From contig NZ_JBHLUN010000007.1 of assembly GCF_042433915.1 (NCBI RefSeq), positions 210,747 through 274,746 of the forward strand: a DNA stretch of 64,000 bases, read 5' to 3'. The stretch is from Roseomonas elaeocarpi (lineage in GTDB: Bacteria > Pseudomonadota > Alphaproteobacteria > Acetobacterales > Acetobacteraceae). The position numbers and the translations under genes are program-made. This document shows positions 19,763 to 28,427 of the stretch, piece after piece (within the stretch, counting starts at the first letter, position 1; every line of letters starts with the position of its first letter). The notes under the pieces were generated by a model, which was not told where the DNA came from, did not search any database, and was given only the letters and a program-made list of their open reading frames with translations.

Positions 19763-20710
19763 ATGCGACTGCACCATCTTGCCCTGCCGCTCTGTCTGCT
19801 GGGCCTTCCCGTCGCGGCCCAGACCCCGCCGGCCCCGGCACCCGCGACGACCGCTGCCCCGGCGGCCGCACCGGCACCCGCCGCGCCCCAGGACGCGAAC
19901 CCCGTTGTGGCGCGCGTCAACGGCGAGGAAATCCGCCTGAACGACGTGCGCGAGGCCGCGCAGGACCTGCCGGCCGAGGTCCGCAACGCGCCGCCGGCCA
20001 TGCTCTACCCGCTGATCGTGGACCAGCTGGTGGCGCAGAAGGCGGTGGTGATCGCCGCCCGCGCCCAGGGCCTCGACAAGGACCCCGAGGTCCGGCACCG
20101 GATGCAGAACGCCGAGGACGGGGAGCTGCAGCAGGCGCTGCTGCGCCGCGACGTGGCCGCCGCCACCACCGACGAGGCGCTGCGCAAGCGCTTCGAGGCG
20201 GAGCAGAAGAACGCGACCGCCGAGGAGGAGGTGCACGCCCGCCACATCCTAGTCGCCACCGAGGAAGAGGCCAAGCAGGTGCTGGCCGAGGTGCGCAAGC
20301 CCGGCGCCGACTTCGCCGCCATCGCCAAGGCGCGCTCGACCGACCCCAGCGGCAAGACCAACGGCGGCGACCTGGGCTTCTTCAAGAAGGGCGACATGGT
20401 GCCCGAATTCGCCGAGGCCGCCTTCAAGCTGAAGCCCGGCGAGATCAGCCCGGAGCCGGTGCATTCCGCCTTCGGCTGGCATATCATCAAGCTCGAGGAG
20501 CGCCGCACCGCCCAGCCGGCCACCTTCGAGGAGCGCAAGCCCGCCCTGCGTCAGGCTGCTTTCGAGGAGGCGGTGAACGCCGCGGTGGAGAAGTACCGCG
20601 CCGCCGCCAAGGTCGAACGTTTCAACATGGACGGCACGCCGGTCCGCGCGGCCTCGCCCCTCGACACCGCCACGCCGCCGCCCGCCGCGGCGCCGGCCGG
20701 CCGGCGGTAA
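19763..20710 (+). CDS. Parvulin-type peptidyl-prolyl isomerase, exported
   Basis: 315 residues. A signal peptide (MRLHHLALPLCLLGLPVAAQ) is followed by an Ala/Pro-rich linker, then a SurA/PrsA-like helical chaperone part (VARVNGEEIRLNDVREAA). The rotamase domain has EVHARHILVATEEEAKQVL, GGDLGFFKKGDMVPEFAEAAF and HSAFGWHIIKLEER. A second Pro/Ala tail ends the protein. It probably assists folding of periplasmic or outer-membrane proteins exported by SecA, encoded nearby on the other strand. It sits 7 bp before argJ. Confidence 0.93.
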   Translation: MRLHHLALPLCLLGLPVAAQTPPAPAPATTAAPAAAPAPAAPQDANPVVARVNGEEIRLNDVREAAQDLPAEVRNAPPAMLYPLIVDQLVAQKAVVIAARAQGLDKDPEVRHRMQNAEDGELQQALLRRDVAAATTDEALRKRFEAEQKNATAEEEVHARHILVATEEEAKQVLAEVRKPGADFAAIAKARSTDPSGKTNGGDLGFFKKGDMVPEFAEAAFKLKPGEISPEPVHSAFGWHIIKLEERRTAQPATFEERKPALRQAAFEEAVNAAVEKYRAAAKVERFNMDGTPVRAASPLDTATPPPAAAPAGRR

Positions 20711-20717
20711 GCGCGCC

Positions 20718-21953
20718 ATGGCCAAGACCATCCCCACCTCTCCCCTCGCGGTCGAGATGCCGGCGCTTCCGGCCGTGGCCGGCGTGAAGCTCGGCACCGC
20801 CGCCGCCGGCATCCGCTACCAGGGTCGCGACGACCTGATGATGATGGAGTTCGTCGCGGGAACCACCGTGGCGGGCGTCTTCACGCAGTCCAAGTGCCCC
20901 GGCGCGCCGGTGGACTGGTGCCGCCGGGCGCTGCGCGGCGGCACCGCCCGCGCGGTCGTGGTGAATGCCGGCAACGCCAACGTCTTCACCGGCAAGGCCG
21001 GCGAGGAAGCGGCGCGCCTGTCGGCCGAGGCCGCGGCGCAGCTGAGTGGCTGCGACGCGGGCGAGGTCTTCCTCGCCTCCACCGGCGTGATCGGTGAGGT
21101 TCTGCCGCACGCGAAGCTGACCGCGGCCCTGCCGGCGCTACATGGCACGCTGGCGCCCGACAACTGGGCGGCGGCCGCGCGCGGCATCATGACCACCGAC
21201 ACCTTTCCCAAGGCCGCCACCCGCACCGCCCGCATCGGCGAGGGCACGGTGACGATCGTGGGCATCGCCAAGGGCTCGGGCATGGTGGCGCCGGACATGG
21301 CGACGATGCTGAGCTTCGTGGCCACCGACGCCAAGCTGCCGCAGGCGGTGCTGCAGTCCTGCCTGAAGCGCGCGGTGGATGGGTCCTTCAACTGCACCAC
21401 GGTGGATAGCGACACCTCGACCTCGGACACGGTGCTGCTCTTCGCCACGGGCCAGGCGGAGCACGCGCGCGTGTCGCGCCTGTCGGGCGGCGTGCTGACG
21501 GAGTTCCAGGCGGCGCTGGACGAGCTGCTGCACGACCTGGCGCTGCAGGTGGTGCGTGACGGCGAGGGCGCGCAGAAGCTGATCAAGGTGGAGGTCACCG
21601 GCGCGGTGACGGATGCCTCGGCCAAGCGCGTGGCCATGGCGGTCGCCAACTCGCCACTGGTGAAGACCGCGATCGCGGGCGAGGACGCCAACTGGGGCCG
21701 CATCGTCATGGCGGTCGGCAAGGCCGGCGAGCCCGCGGACCGCGACCGGCTGTCGGTGGCCGTCGGCGGCACCTGGATGGCGCGCGACGGCGGGCTGGTG
21801 CCGGGCTACGACGAGGCGCCGGTGGTGGCGCATATGAAGGGCCGCGAGATCGACATCGCGGTGGACCTGGACCTCGGCCGCGGCTCCGCCACGGTGTGGA
21901 CCTGCGACCTGACGCACGGCTACATCGACATCAACGGGTCGTACCGGAGCTAG
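20718..21953 (+). CDS. argJ: Bifunctional ornithine acetyltransferase / N-acetylglutamate synthase
   Basis: Recycles the acetyl group from N-acetylornithine to glutamate in arginine synthesis, and in bifunctional forms also uses acetyl-CoA. 411 residues, full length. The self-cleavage site is visible in KGSGMVAPDMATMLSF (cut before the Thr of ATM) and the C-terminal DLGRGSATVWTCDLTHGYI block is intact. It follows the isomerase gene by 7 bp, likely in one transcript. Confidence 0.97.
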   Translation: MAKTIPTSPLAVEMPALPAVAGVKLGTAAAGIRYQGRDDLMMMEFVAGTTVAGVFTQSKCPGAPVDWCRRALRGGTARAVVVNAGNANVFTGKAGEEAARLSAEAAAQLSGCDAGEVFLASTGVIGEVLPHAKLTAALPALHGTLAPDNWAAAARGIMTTDTFPKAATRTARIGEGTVTIVGIAKGSGMVAPDMATMLSFVATDAKLPQAVLQSCLKRAVDGSFNCTTVDSDTSTSDTVLLFATGQAEHARVSRLSGGVLTEFQAALDELLHDLALQVVRDGEGAQKLIKVEVTGAVTDASAKRVAMAVANSPLVKTAIAGEDANWGRIVMAVGKAGEPADRDRLSVAVGGTWMARDGGLVPGYDEAPVVAHMKGREIDIAVDLDLGRGSATVWTCDLTHGYIDINGSYRS

Positions 21954-21998
21954 ACCGGCAACGGGCGGCGGCTCGCCGCCCCGGAAGGGTTCGTTGAG

Positions 21999-22035
21999 CG
22001 CCATTCCGCCCGGTCTCCGGCCGGGCGGAATGGCG
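21999..22035. terminator. Long hairpin between convergent argJ and flavin reductase
   Basis: A perfect 15-bp stem, CGCCATTCCGCCCGG and its complement, encloses a 7-base loop. A smaller GGGCGGC/GCCGCCC hairpin lies at about 21963. Their location between two convergent genes suggests termination from both sides, though no T-run is present. Confidence 0.6.
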
Positions 22036-22136
22036 GCGCGGGTGCGGGCGGGACACTCCTGTGCCGACACGACGTGGCTGCGGGCGCATCGTGTTCCGCG
22101 CCCCAGCCCTCCGCGTCCCGTGCCTTGGTCGCCCCG

Positions 22137-22649
22137 TCAGGCCGGGACGGCGCGCGGCTGGTAGGTGCCGAAGCGGCCCGCCCGGAACACCAGCGGCTCG
22201 ATCGCCTTGTCGTGGACCGAGCTCACGACCTGCCCCAGGAAGATCTCGTGGTCGCCCGCGTCGTGCACGGCATGGAGGTCGCACACGATATGCGCGGCGC
22301 TGCCATGGATCAGCGGCACGCCGCGCGCGTCCCAGTCCACCTCCACGCCGCCGAAGCGGTTGTCGGAAGGGCGCGCGAAGCGCATCGCCAGATCCTCCTG
22401 CGCTTCGGCCAGGAGGTTGATCGCGAAGCTGCGGTGGGCGCGGATCGCCTCGCCGGTCAGGCCGCCCTTCTTCAGGCATACCAGCAACAGGCTAGGATCG
22501 AGCGAGACCGAGGTCAGCGAGTTGGCCGTCATGCCGACTGGCCCGGCCGTGGAGCACGACGTGACGATGGTCACGCCGGTGGTGAAGCAGCCCATCGCGG
22601 CGCGGAAGCTCTGCGACAGCGACGGTGCGGTCTCGGACGCTTGCGACAT
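22137..22649 (-). CDS. Flavin reductase (FMN-binding split barrel)
   Basis: 170 residues from MSQASETAPSLSQSFRAAM. The family pattern is clear: FTTGVTIVTS, GMTANSLTSVSLDPSLLLVCL, SFAINLLAEAQEDLAMRFA and a C-terminal HEIFLGQVV with FRAGRFGTYQP. Such proteins use NAD(P)H to make free FMNH2 or FADH2 for two-component monooxygenases. A luciferase-like monooxygenase that would need reduced flavin is encoded 5 kb away at 27165-28298; the pairing is inferred. Confidence 0.9.
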   Translation of the reverse strand: MSQASETAPSLSQSFRAAMGCFTTGVTIVTSCSTAGPVGMTANSLTSVSLDPSLLLVCLKKGGLTGEAIRAHRSFAINLLAEAQEDLAMRFARPSDNRFGGVEVDWDARGVPLIHGSAAHIVCDLHAVHDAGDHEIFLGQVVSSVHDKAIEPLVFRAGRFGTYQPRAVPA

Positions 22650-23225
22650 GGAACGGTTCCTCGGCTCCTTCTGCCGGGGAGTTAGAGTTTCGCCGCGCCG
22701 GGCAACAGTCTTCGCGGCAGAAAGTGATTGTTGCGCTGTTGTCCGAGATGACCGGGCCGGCTGCCCCGTCATCGGCCAGGCTGTTCCGGGATCGCGGCGG
22801 CTGGTCCGCCCCATCGCGCCGGGTCTGCCGGAGCACCGGCGACGCCGTGAGGGCTGTGCCACCGGGCCAGGGTCGGGACGCCATTATTGCCTGACGGGAA
22901 AAAAGCTCTTCCCCGCGTCCTCGGTAATGCCGCGCACCGCCGCTGCTAAGTTTCCCACCGCTCAAGCACGCCCCAGGCAGGCCCCATGCAGGACCGCTCC
23001 GCATCCGCCCCGCAAGGCCGGGGCCGTTTTCACCGCCGCGGCATCGCAGTGCCGCACAGCACCGGCCGTCCGCTTCGCGCCCGCACGCCGACGGTGGCGC
23101 GGGCCGGCGTTTCGCCCGGCCGCTGAGAAGGGCTGCCCCGGCGGCGAAGGCCGAGGATGGCCCAGGCAAACCGGTGTTCCGACCGATCTCCGGCCCCGGG
23201 GCACCTCAGAACAGGAGGAAACACC
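22650..23225. other. Intergenic region between divergent genes
   Basis: A 576-bp gap between the flavin reductase and the beta-keto acid cleavage enzyme, which point away from each other. It should hold both promoters. No convincing coding frame, RNA fold or inverted repeat was seen. The final 15 bp contain acaggagg, the ribosome-binding site of the downstream gene. Confidence 0.5.
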
Positions 23226-24107
23226 ATGGCCCGCAAGATCATCCTCACCTGCGCCGTCACGGGCGGCGACGACGTCGCCGACCGCTTCAAGGCCATTCCC
23301 GTTACCCCGGCGCAGATCGCCCAGGCCGCAATCGACAGCTGCAAGGCCGGCGCCGCGATCGCCCATATCCACGTCCGCGACCCCGAGACCGGCAAGCCCA
23401 GCATGGGGCTGCACCTGTACCGGGAGGTCGTGGAGCGGATCCGCGACAGCGGCTCGCCGGTGATCGTCAACCTCACCACCGGTCCCGGTGCCCGCTACAT
23501 TCCGGCGGATGAGGGCGTGAACCAGCCGGCACCGGGTTCCAACCTTCGCGGACCGGCCGAGCGCGTGCGCCACATCACGGAGCTGCGGCCCGAGCTCTGC
23601 TCGCTCGACATGGGCTCGCTCAACTTCGGCAAGGGTGCGCTGATCAACATCCCCGCCCACGTCCAGGCCATCGGCGCCGCCATCCGCGAGGCCGGCGTGA
23701 AGCCGGAGCTCGAGGTCTTCGACACCGGCCACGTGGCGCTGGCCCTGCGCATGATCGAGAAGGGACTGCTCGACCCGCAGCCGCTGTTCCAGGCCGTGCT
23801 CGGCGTTCCCTGGGGTGCCCCGGCCACCACCGAAACCATGGCGCTGTTCAAGGCGCTGATCCCGCACGGCTCCGCCTGGGCCAGCTTCGGCATCGGCCGC
23901 CACGAGTTCCCCATGGTGGCGCAGGCCGTGCTGCTCGGCGCCCACGCCCGCGTCGGGCTGGAAGACAACCTTTACCTGGAGCGCGGCGTGCCGGCCGAGA
24001 ACAACACCGTGCTGGTGGAGCGCGCCGTCCACATCATCCGCACCCTGGGCGAGGAGGTGGCCACGCCCGACGAGGCGCGCGCCATCCTGGGCCTGCCGCC
24101 GCGCTGA
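23226..24107 (+). CDS. Beta-keto acid cleavage enzyme (BKACE, DUF849)
   Basis: 293 residues. BKACE enzymes are zinc-dependent and condense a beta-keto acid with acetyl-CoA to give acetoacetate and a new acyl-CoA (for example 3-keto-5-aminohexanoate in lysine fermentation, or dehydrocarnitine). The zinc histidines appear in IAHIHVRDPETG, and EVFDTGHV and GVPWGAPAT line the active site. The ATG at 23226 follows aggagg. It probably forms an operon with the nitrilase-type gene 10 bp downstream. The substrate is unknown. Confidence 0.9.
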   Translation: MARKIILTCAVTGGDDVADRFKAIPVTPAQIAQAAIDSCKAGAAIAHIHVRDPETGKPSMGLHLYREVVERIRDSGSPVIVNLTTGPGARYIPADEGVNQPAPGSNLRGPAERVRHITELRPELCSLDMGSLNFGKGALINIPAHVQAIGAAIREAGVKPELEVFDTGHVALALRMIEKGLLDPQPLFQAVLGVPWGAPATTETMALFKALIPHGSAWASFGIGRHEFPMVAQAVLLGAHARVGLEDNLYLERGVPAENNTVLVERAVHIIRTLGEEVATPDEARAILGLPPR

Positions 24108-24117
24108 GCGTCCCTGC

Positions 24118-24966
24118 ATGACCGAGAGCCGCATTCTCCGCACCGCCTGCGTCCAGCTCAACAGCCGCGACGACATGGCGGCCAACCTCGCGCAGGCCGC
24201 CCGCTGGGTGCGCGAGGCCGCGGAACGGGGCGCGGAGCTGATCTCGCTGCCCGAATACTGCGCCCTGATGGACGGGCGCGGCCGCGTCATGCGCGCCGGC
24301 GCCTTTCGCGAGGAGGCGCACCCCGCGCTGGCCGCCTTTCGGGACCTGGCGCGCGAGGTCGGGCGCACGCTGCATGTCGGCTCCCTCACCGTGACCGCCG
24401 AGGACGGGAGGCCCGCGAACCGCGGCTTCATCCTGCTGCCCGACGGCACGGTGGCGGCGCGCTACGACAAGATCAACATGTTCGACCTGGTCCTGCCGGA
24501 TGGGCGGGAGGCCTTCGAGTCCCGCAGCTTCGCCGCCGGGCGGCACCCCGTGGTGGCCGAAACGCCGCTCGCCCGCTTCGGCATGACCATCTGCTACGAC
24601 CTGCGCTTCCCGCAGCTCTTCGCCACGCTGGCGGGCATGGGGGCGGAGGTGATGCTGATCCCGGCCGCCATCCTGCCCGCCACGGGCGGCGAGCACTGGC
24701 ACACCATCCTGCGCACGCGCGCGATCGACACCGGCAGCTTCGTGGTGGGCGCTGCGCTGTGCGGGCAGCACGGCGGCGACCGGCGCAGCCTCGGCCATTC
24801 CCTGATCGTCGATCCCTGGGGGCGGATCCTGGCCGAGGGCGGCGAGGAGCCGGGGCTGGTGATGGCGGATCTCGACCTGGGGATGGTGGCGCGGATGCGG
24901 GCCGCGAATCCCTGGCTGCGGGGAAATGCGACGTCCGGGAGCGTGTCCGCAGCGGCGGCGGGTTAG
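24118..24966 (+). CDS. Carbon-nitrogen hydrolase (nitrilase superfamily)
   Basis: 282 residues with the Glu-Lys-Cys triad of the superfamily: LPEYCAL, YDKINMFD and MTICYDLRFPQLF. The pattern is closest to the Nit/omega-amidase branch rather than true nitrilases, so an amide or deaminated-glutathione-like substrate is more likely than a nitrile. It starts 10 bp after the BKACE stop, suggesting that the two act on one pathway. Confidence 0.88.
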   Translation: MTESRILRTACVQLNSRDDMAANLAQAARWVREAAERGAELISLPEYCALMDGRGRVMRAGAFREEAHPALAAFRDLAREVGRTLHVGSLTVTAEDGRPANRGFILLPDGTVAARYDKINMFDLVLPDGREAFESRSFAAGRHPVVAETPLARFGMTICYDLRFPQLFATLAGMGAEVMLIPAAILPATGGEHWHTILRTRAIDTGSFVVGAALCGQHGGDRRSLGHSLIVDPWGRILAEGGEEPGLVMADLDLGMVARMRAANPWLRGNATSGSVSAAAAG

Positions 24967-25089
24967 CGCAACATCGTTGGCGCATACATCTCCTGGCCCG
25001 CTCCCCGGATGCGTTGCTGATCCCGCTGCCTTGCAGGGAGGGAAGCGACCACCGTGGTTGCAAGGCGATGGGGTGATGGCTTGCCCCCA

Positions 25090-25128
25090 GGCTCAGGATC
25101 GGGGCTCAGGATCGGGGCTCAGGATCGG
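25090..25128. repeat. Three perfect tandem copies of a 13-bp repeat
   Basis: The unit ggctcaggatcgg occurs three times without mismatch at 25090, 25103 and 25116, in the gap between the convergent nitrilase-type and metallo-hydrolase genes and 17 bp from the latter's stop. Perfect identity suggests a recent or still variable array. Confidence 0.9.
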
Positions 25129-25144
25129 ACCGGGCGCCTGCCGC

Positions 25145-26023
25145 TCAGACCCCTTCGATCGGAACCCGGCGGAAGCCGTCCCCTTCCGCCTCCAGGTAGG
25201 AGAGGCCGGGGAAGGGGTGATGGAAGGCCTGCACCGCCACGCGCTCCGCCGCAAGGCGACGGTACCACTCCAGCCGGCTCCGCACCGCCTGCGGTCCGTC
25301 CTGGTCGAAGCCCGCGAACCAGTCCGGATGCGGCAGGAACAACGCGGCGTGGTTGGTCAGGTCGCCCTGGACGAAGACCCGTTGCCCGCCGGACACCAGA
25401 TCAAAGGAGGTATGGCCGATCGAGTGCCCGGGCGTGCCGACGGCGCGCAGACCTGGGATCACCTCATCCCCCCAGCGGAAGGGGTGCGGGGCAGGGAGAG
25501 CGGCGAAGATCGCGCGGTTGCTGTCGAACAGGTTCCGCATGCGGCCCGACGGCGCCGCGGTGCGCTCCTCGTCGCTCATCCAGAAGTGCCATTCCGGTTC
25601 GGGCACGTGGACGGACGCGCGGGGAAACACCGGCGCGCCGTGCGACACCAGCCCGCCCACATGGTCGCCGTGGAAGTGCGAGATGACCACCGTGTCCACG
25701 TCCTCGTGGCTGACGCCCAGCGCAGCCAGGTTGGCGAGCAGCCGCCCCCGCGTCGAGCCCGGCGCCGACCCGGCATCGGGGCCGACGCCGGTGTCGATCA
25801 GCGCCAGCCGCCCGTCGCCTTCGATCAGGATCGGGGCGTAGCTGGTGGTCAGCGTATCGGTCGGCCAGCCTGCCCGGGCCAGCGCGGCTTGAACCGCCTC
25901 GGTCGGAGCATTGCGGACGAAGTCGGGTGCCAGCGGCGCGGTGTTGTGGCCGTCGGACACCACGGTGACGCGGTAACGGCCCACGGTATAGGCGTGGGCG
26001 CCGTTGCTGGGGTCCGGGGTCAC
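25145..26023 (-). CDS. Metallo-beta-lactamase-fold hydrolase
   Basis: 292 residues with the metal site HFHGDHVGG (HxHxDH), a later TPGHSIGHTSF and the terminal FHHPF. The N-terminal half carries DTGVGPDAGS, typical of the lactonase/glyoxalase-II-like branch. No signal peptide, so cytoplasmic. It may open a lactone or hydrolyse an ester in the surrounding catabolic cluster. It is upstream-adjacent, on the same strand, to the solute-binding protein gene (77 bp). Confidence 0.9.
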   Translation of the reverse strand: MTPDPSNGAHAYTVGRYRVTVVSDGHNTAPLAPDFVRNAPTEAVQAALARAGWPTDTLTTSYAPILIEGDGRLALIDTGVGPDAGSAPGSTRGRLLANLAALGVSHEDVDTVVISHFHGDHVGGLVSHGAPVFPRASVHVPEPEWHFWMSDEERTAAPSGRMRNLFDSNRAIFAALPAPHPFRWGDEVIPGLRAVGTPGHSIGHTSFDLVSGGQRVFVQGDLTNHAALFLPHPDWFAGFDQDGPQAVRSRLEWYRRLAAERVAVQAFHHPFPGLSYLEAEGDGFRRVPIEGV

Positions 26024-26100
26024 GCGATCCTCCTGGGGCGAAGTGATGTTTGCCGATGCGGCGCGACGCGTCCGCCGGCAGCCTGCCGGCGGGGTCCGCT

Positions 26101-27135
26101 TCAGGCCAGCAGGGCCACCGCCTCGCGCGCCAGACTACGGTCGGTGATCTCGTCCAGCGGCATGGTGCGCCGCTGCACACCGAGCGAAACATTCAGCTCC
26201 TGCATGTAGCGCAGCTTGGGCTCGGCCAAGGCGAGGTCGGTGGCGAAGACGCCGTTCTCACGAAAGAAGCGCCACTGCCAGCGGGCGTTGCGCTCGTCGG
26301 CATTGTTGCCGGTGACCACGCGCTGCGCGTCCACGAAGTCCTGCTCGGAATCCGGCCCCGCGACAAAGCGGAACAGCTTCGCGTAGGCGGCCAGCGTCCG
26401 CTTCAGAACCTCGCGCTTGGTCTGCAGCGCGGTCTCCGACGCGTAGGCGCCCTGGAAGATGAAGTCCGGCAGCTCCTTCCACAGGTCGCCCTCCGCCAGG
26501 ACATGGACCCCGTACTTGTCCTGCTGGTCGTAGACGTCGATCTCGGCGATGCCGGCATCGACGACGCCCGCCGCCACGGCGCGGAACACGTCCGGCGCGC
26601 CGCCGATGTTGACGAAGCGGACCTTGCGCTCGTCGACGCCGTATTTCCGCAGGATGGCCGCCCACATGACGTGCAGCAGCGCCCCGGTGGAGCCCGATCC
26701 AAGCGTCTTGCCTTCCAGGTCGCGCACCGAGCGGATCGCGGGGTTGCGCGCGTAGATCGCGTGTTCCAGCCCCATCATGGAGCCGCTGAGCAGGCGGATC
26801 TTCGCGCCCTTGTCGATGGCGGTGAGCACGGTGGCGACGCCGGAAAAGATGCAGATGTCGCTTTCGCCGCTGATCAGCGAGCCGATCAGCTTCGACGCGT
26901 CGGCCACGTAAACGGCGTTGGGCTTCAGGCCCATTTCCCCCAGGTGGCCGCGCCGGCGCATCAACTCCTCCATCGTCGAGGTCGCCGTGCCGCGGGTGTT
27001 GACGATGTTGACCACGGCGCCCGCCGACGGGGCCTGCGCCCCGGCGCGTCCGCCGCGCCCCAGGATCGCCGCGGCGGTGCCGAGGCCCGCGGCGCGGAGC
27101 AGGGGCCTGCGCCCGATCGCCATTTGATGCGACAT
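26101..27135 (-). CDS. ABC-type solute-binding protein, second paralogue
   Basis: 344 residues with a Tat signal (IGRRPLLRAAGLGTAAAILG). The mature part matches the protein at 13663-14679 block by block: DLEGKTLGSGSTGALLH versus DLEGRTVGSGSVGSLLH, and RKVRFVNIGGAPDVFRAVA versus NKVRFINIGDSASVFRAVA. Both end RSLAREAVALL-like. The ATG follows ggaggaaa. No transporter subunits are nearby. It is 29 bp downstream of the luciferase-like gene, so it probably captures the substrate of this cluster. Confidence 0.87.
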   Translation of the reverse strand: MSHQMAIGRRPLLRAAGLGTAAAILGRGGRAGAQAPSAGAVVNIVNTRGTATSTMEELMRRRGHLGEMGLKPNAVYVADASKLIGSLISGESDICIFSGVATVLTAIDKGAKIRLLSGSMMGLEHAIYARNPAIRSVRDLEGKTLGSGSTGALLHVMWAAILRKYGVDERKVRFVNIGGAPDVFRAVAAGVVDAGIAEIDVYDQQDKYGVHVLAEGDLWKELPDFIFQGAYASETALQTKREVLKRTLAAYAKLFRFVAGPDSEQDFVDAQRVVTGNNADERNARWQWRFFRENGVFATDLALAEPKLRYMQELNVSLGVQRRTMPLDEITDRSLAREAVALLA

Positions 27136-27164
27136 TCTTGTTTCCTCCCGAACACGCAGCGCCT

Positions 27165-28298
27165 TCAGTTGGCCGCGACCTCCCTCGGCCGCGACGACTG
27201 GCCTTGCGCGATGGCGGCGTTGACCCTGGGCATCACCTCGGTTGCCATCAGCTCCATCGACCGCTTGGCCAGCGCGGGTTCCACCCAGTCCATGCCGGCA
27301 TAAACGATCTCGCCGAAATCGCCGGTGATCTCGCGCAGCGCCAGGATCTGATCGACCACGCTGTTCACCGTGCCGCAGATCACCAGGCTGCGCAGCACGT
27401 ATTCGAGGGTGATCTCGCTGTCCGGCTGGTCCCGGTCCTGCTTGAACACGCCCAGCCGGTTGATGCGCGCGAACTTTGTCATGATCTGGCGGTAGTAGAA
27501 GCGATAGGGGCTGTTCGCGTCCTCGATGCCGTAGCGCTGCGCCGTCGCCTCGTCATCCGCGACGAAGACGGTGCGCGCCAGCCGCCAGTCGGCGACCTCC
27601 GCCACCTCGCCCACGGATTGCTTGCCCTCGGCGTAGTTCGCCCAGTGCGTCCTGGCCCACTTGCCCTGCAGGAAGTTGGCCGAGAGCGGGTGGAAGTCGC
27701 GCTGCCCCATCAGCACCACGCCCTTGGAGTAGGGGGCGACGACGGTGCCGACGACCTCGGGCCGTGGCCGCTGGTACGGCTTGCCGAGGTAGCCCAGCCC
27801 GATCTCCAGCGCCTCCGTCTTCTCGGTGGACACCTTGAAGCGGTTGCCCGGCAGATCAATGCGATAGGGCGGGTTCTGCTTCCAGATCTCCAGGATCACG
27901 TCGATCGCTTCGGCAAACAGCTTGCCGCGGTCCTCGTCCAGCGTGCCCAGAACCTCGGCGTCGCAGCGCAGGCTGCCGGGGCTGATGCCGAAGATGAAGC
28001 GCCCCTTGGCCAACTGGTCGAACATCGCGGCGTGCGAGGCGATCAGCGTCGGGTGCATCTGCGACAGGTTCGACGTGCCCGTCGCCAGGCGGATCTGCTT
28101 CGTGGCGTGGATCAGCGTGGCCAGGAACAGCAGGCTGTTGTTGATGTTTTCCAGCTTGTCGGTGAGGTGCTCCCCGATAAAGGCATCGTGGAAGCCGAGC
28201 TTGTCGCACAGGATGATCGCCTCGCGATCCTCGTCCAGGGTTTCGGCCCAGGGCCGGTGCATCGGGTGCATCGGCATGGCGAAGTAGCCGAGTCTCAT
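27165..28298 (-). CDS. Luciferase-like flavin-dependent monooxygenase
   Basis: 377 residues from MRLGYFAMPMHPM, the typical N-terminus of the bacterial luciferase-like fold; aaaggg lies upstream. FIGEHLTDK, LFLATLIHATKQIRLATG and GRFIFGISPGSL are family blocks. These enzymes oxidise substrates with FMNH2 supplied by a separate reductase, which fits the flavin reductase at 22137-22649. The substrate is unknown. It heads a minus-strand run with the solute-binding protein and metallo-hydrolase. Confidence 0.92.
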   Translation of the reverse strand: MRLGYFAMPMHPMHRPWAETLDEDREAIILCDKLGFHDAFIGEHLTDKLENINNSLLFLATLIHATKQIRLATGTSNLSQMHPTLIASHAAMFDQLAKGRFIFGISPGSLRCDAEVLGTLDEDRGKLFAEAIDVILEIWKQNPPYRIDLPGNRFKVSTEKTEALEIGLGYLGKPYQRPRPEVVGTVVAPYSKGVVLMGQRDFHPLSANFLQGKWARTHWANYAEGKQSVGEVAEVADWRLARTVFVADDEATAQRYGIEDANSPYRFYYRQIMTKFARINRLGVFKQDRDQPDSEITLEYVLRSLVICGTVNSVVDQILALREITGDFGEIVYAGMDWVEPALAKRSMELMATEVMPRVNAAIAQGQSSRPREVAAN

Positions 28299-28427
28299 CT
28301 GCTTGTTCCCTTTCACTGACCTGTGCGCCGGTCTTTTTCCCCGCCGGTCTGTCCCGGGGCGCCTCGTTCCAGGCTGCTGTGTTCGAACCAGATCTCGCCG
28401 CCCGCCGCGTGGCGGGCCGCCCGCGCC

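Noticed and set aside
23226..24966. Nitrilase at 24118 as part of the same nitrile pathway as the hydratase locus
   Set aside because: The residues around its Cys fit the omega-amidase/Nit branch, and the two loci are 17 kb apart, so no link can be supported.
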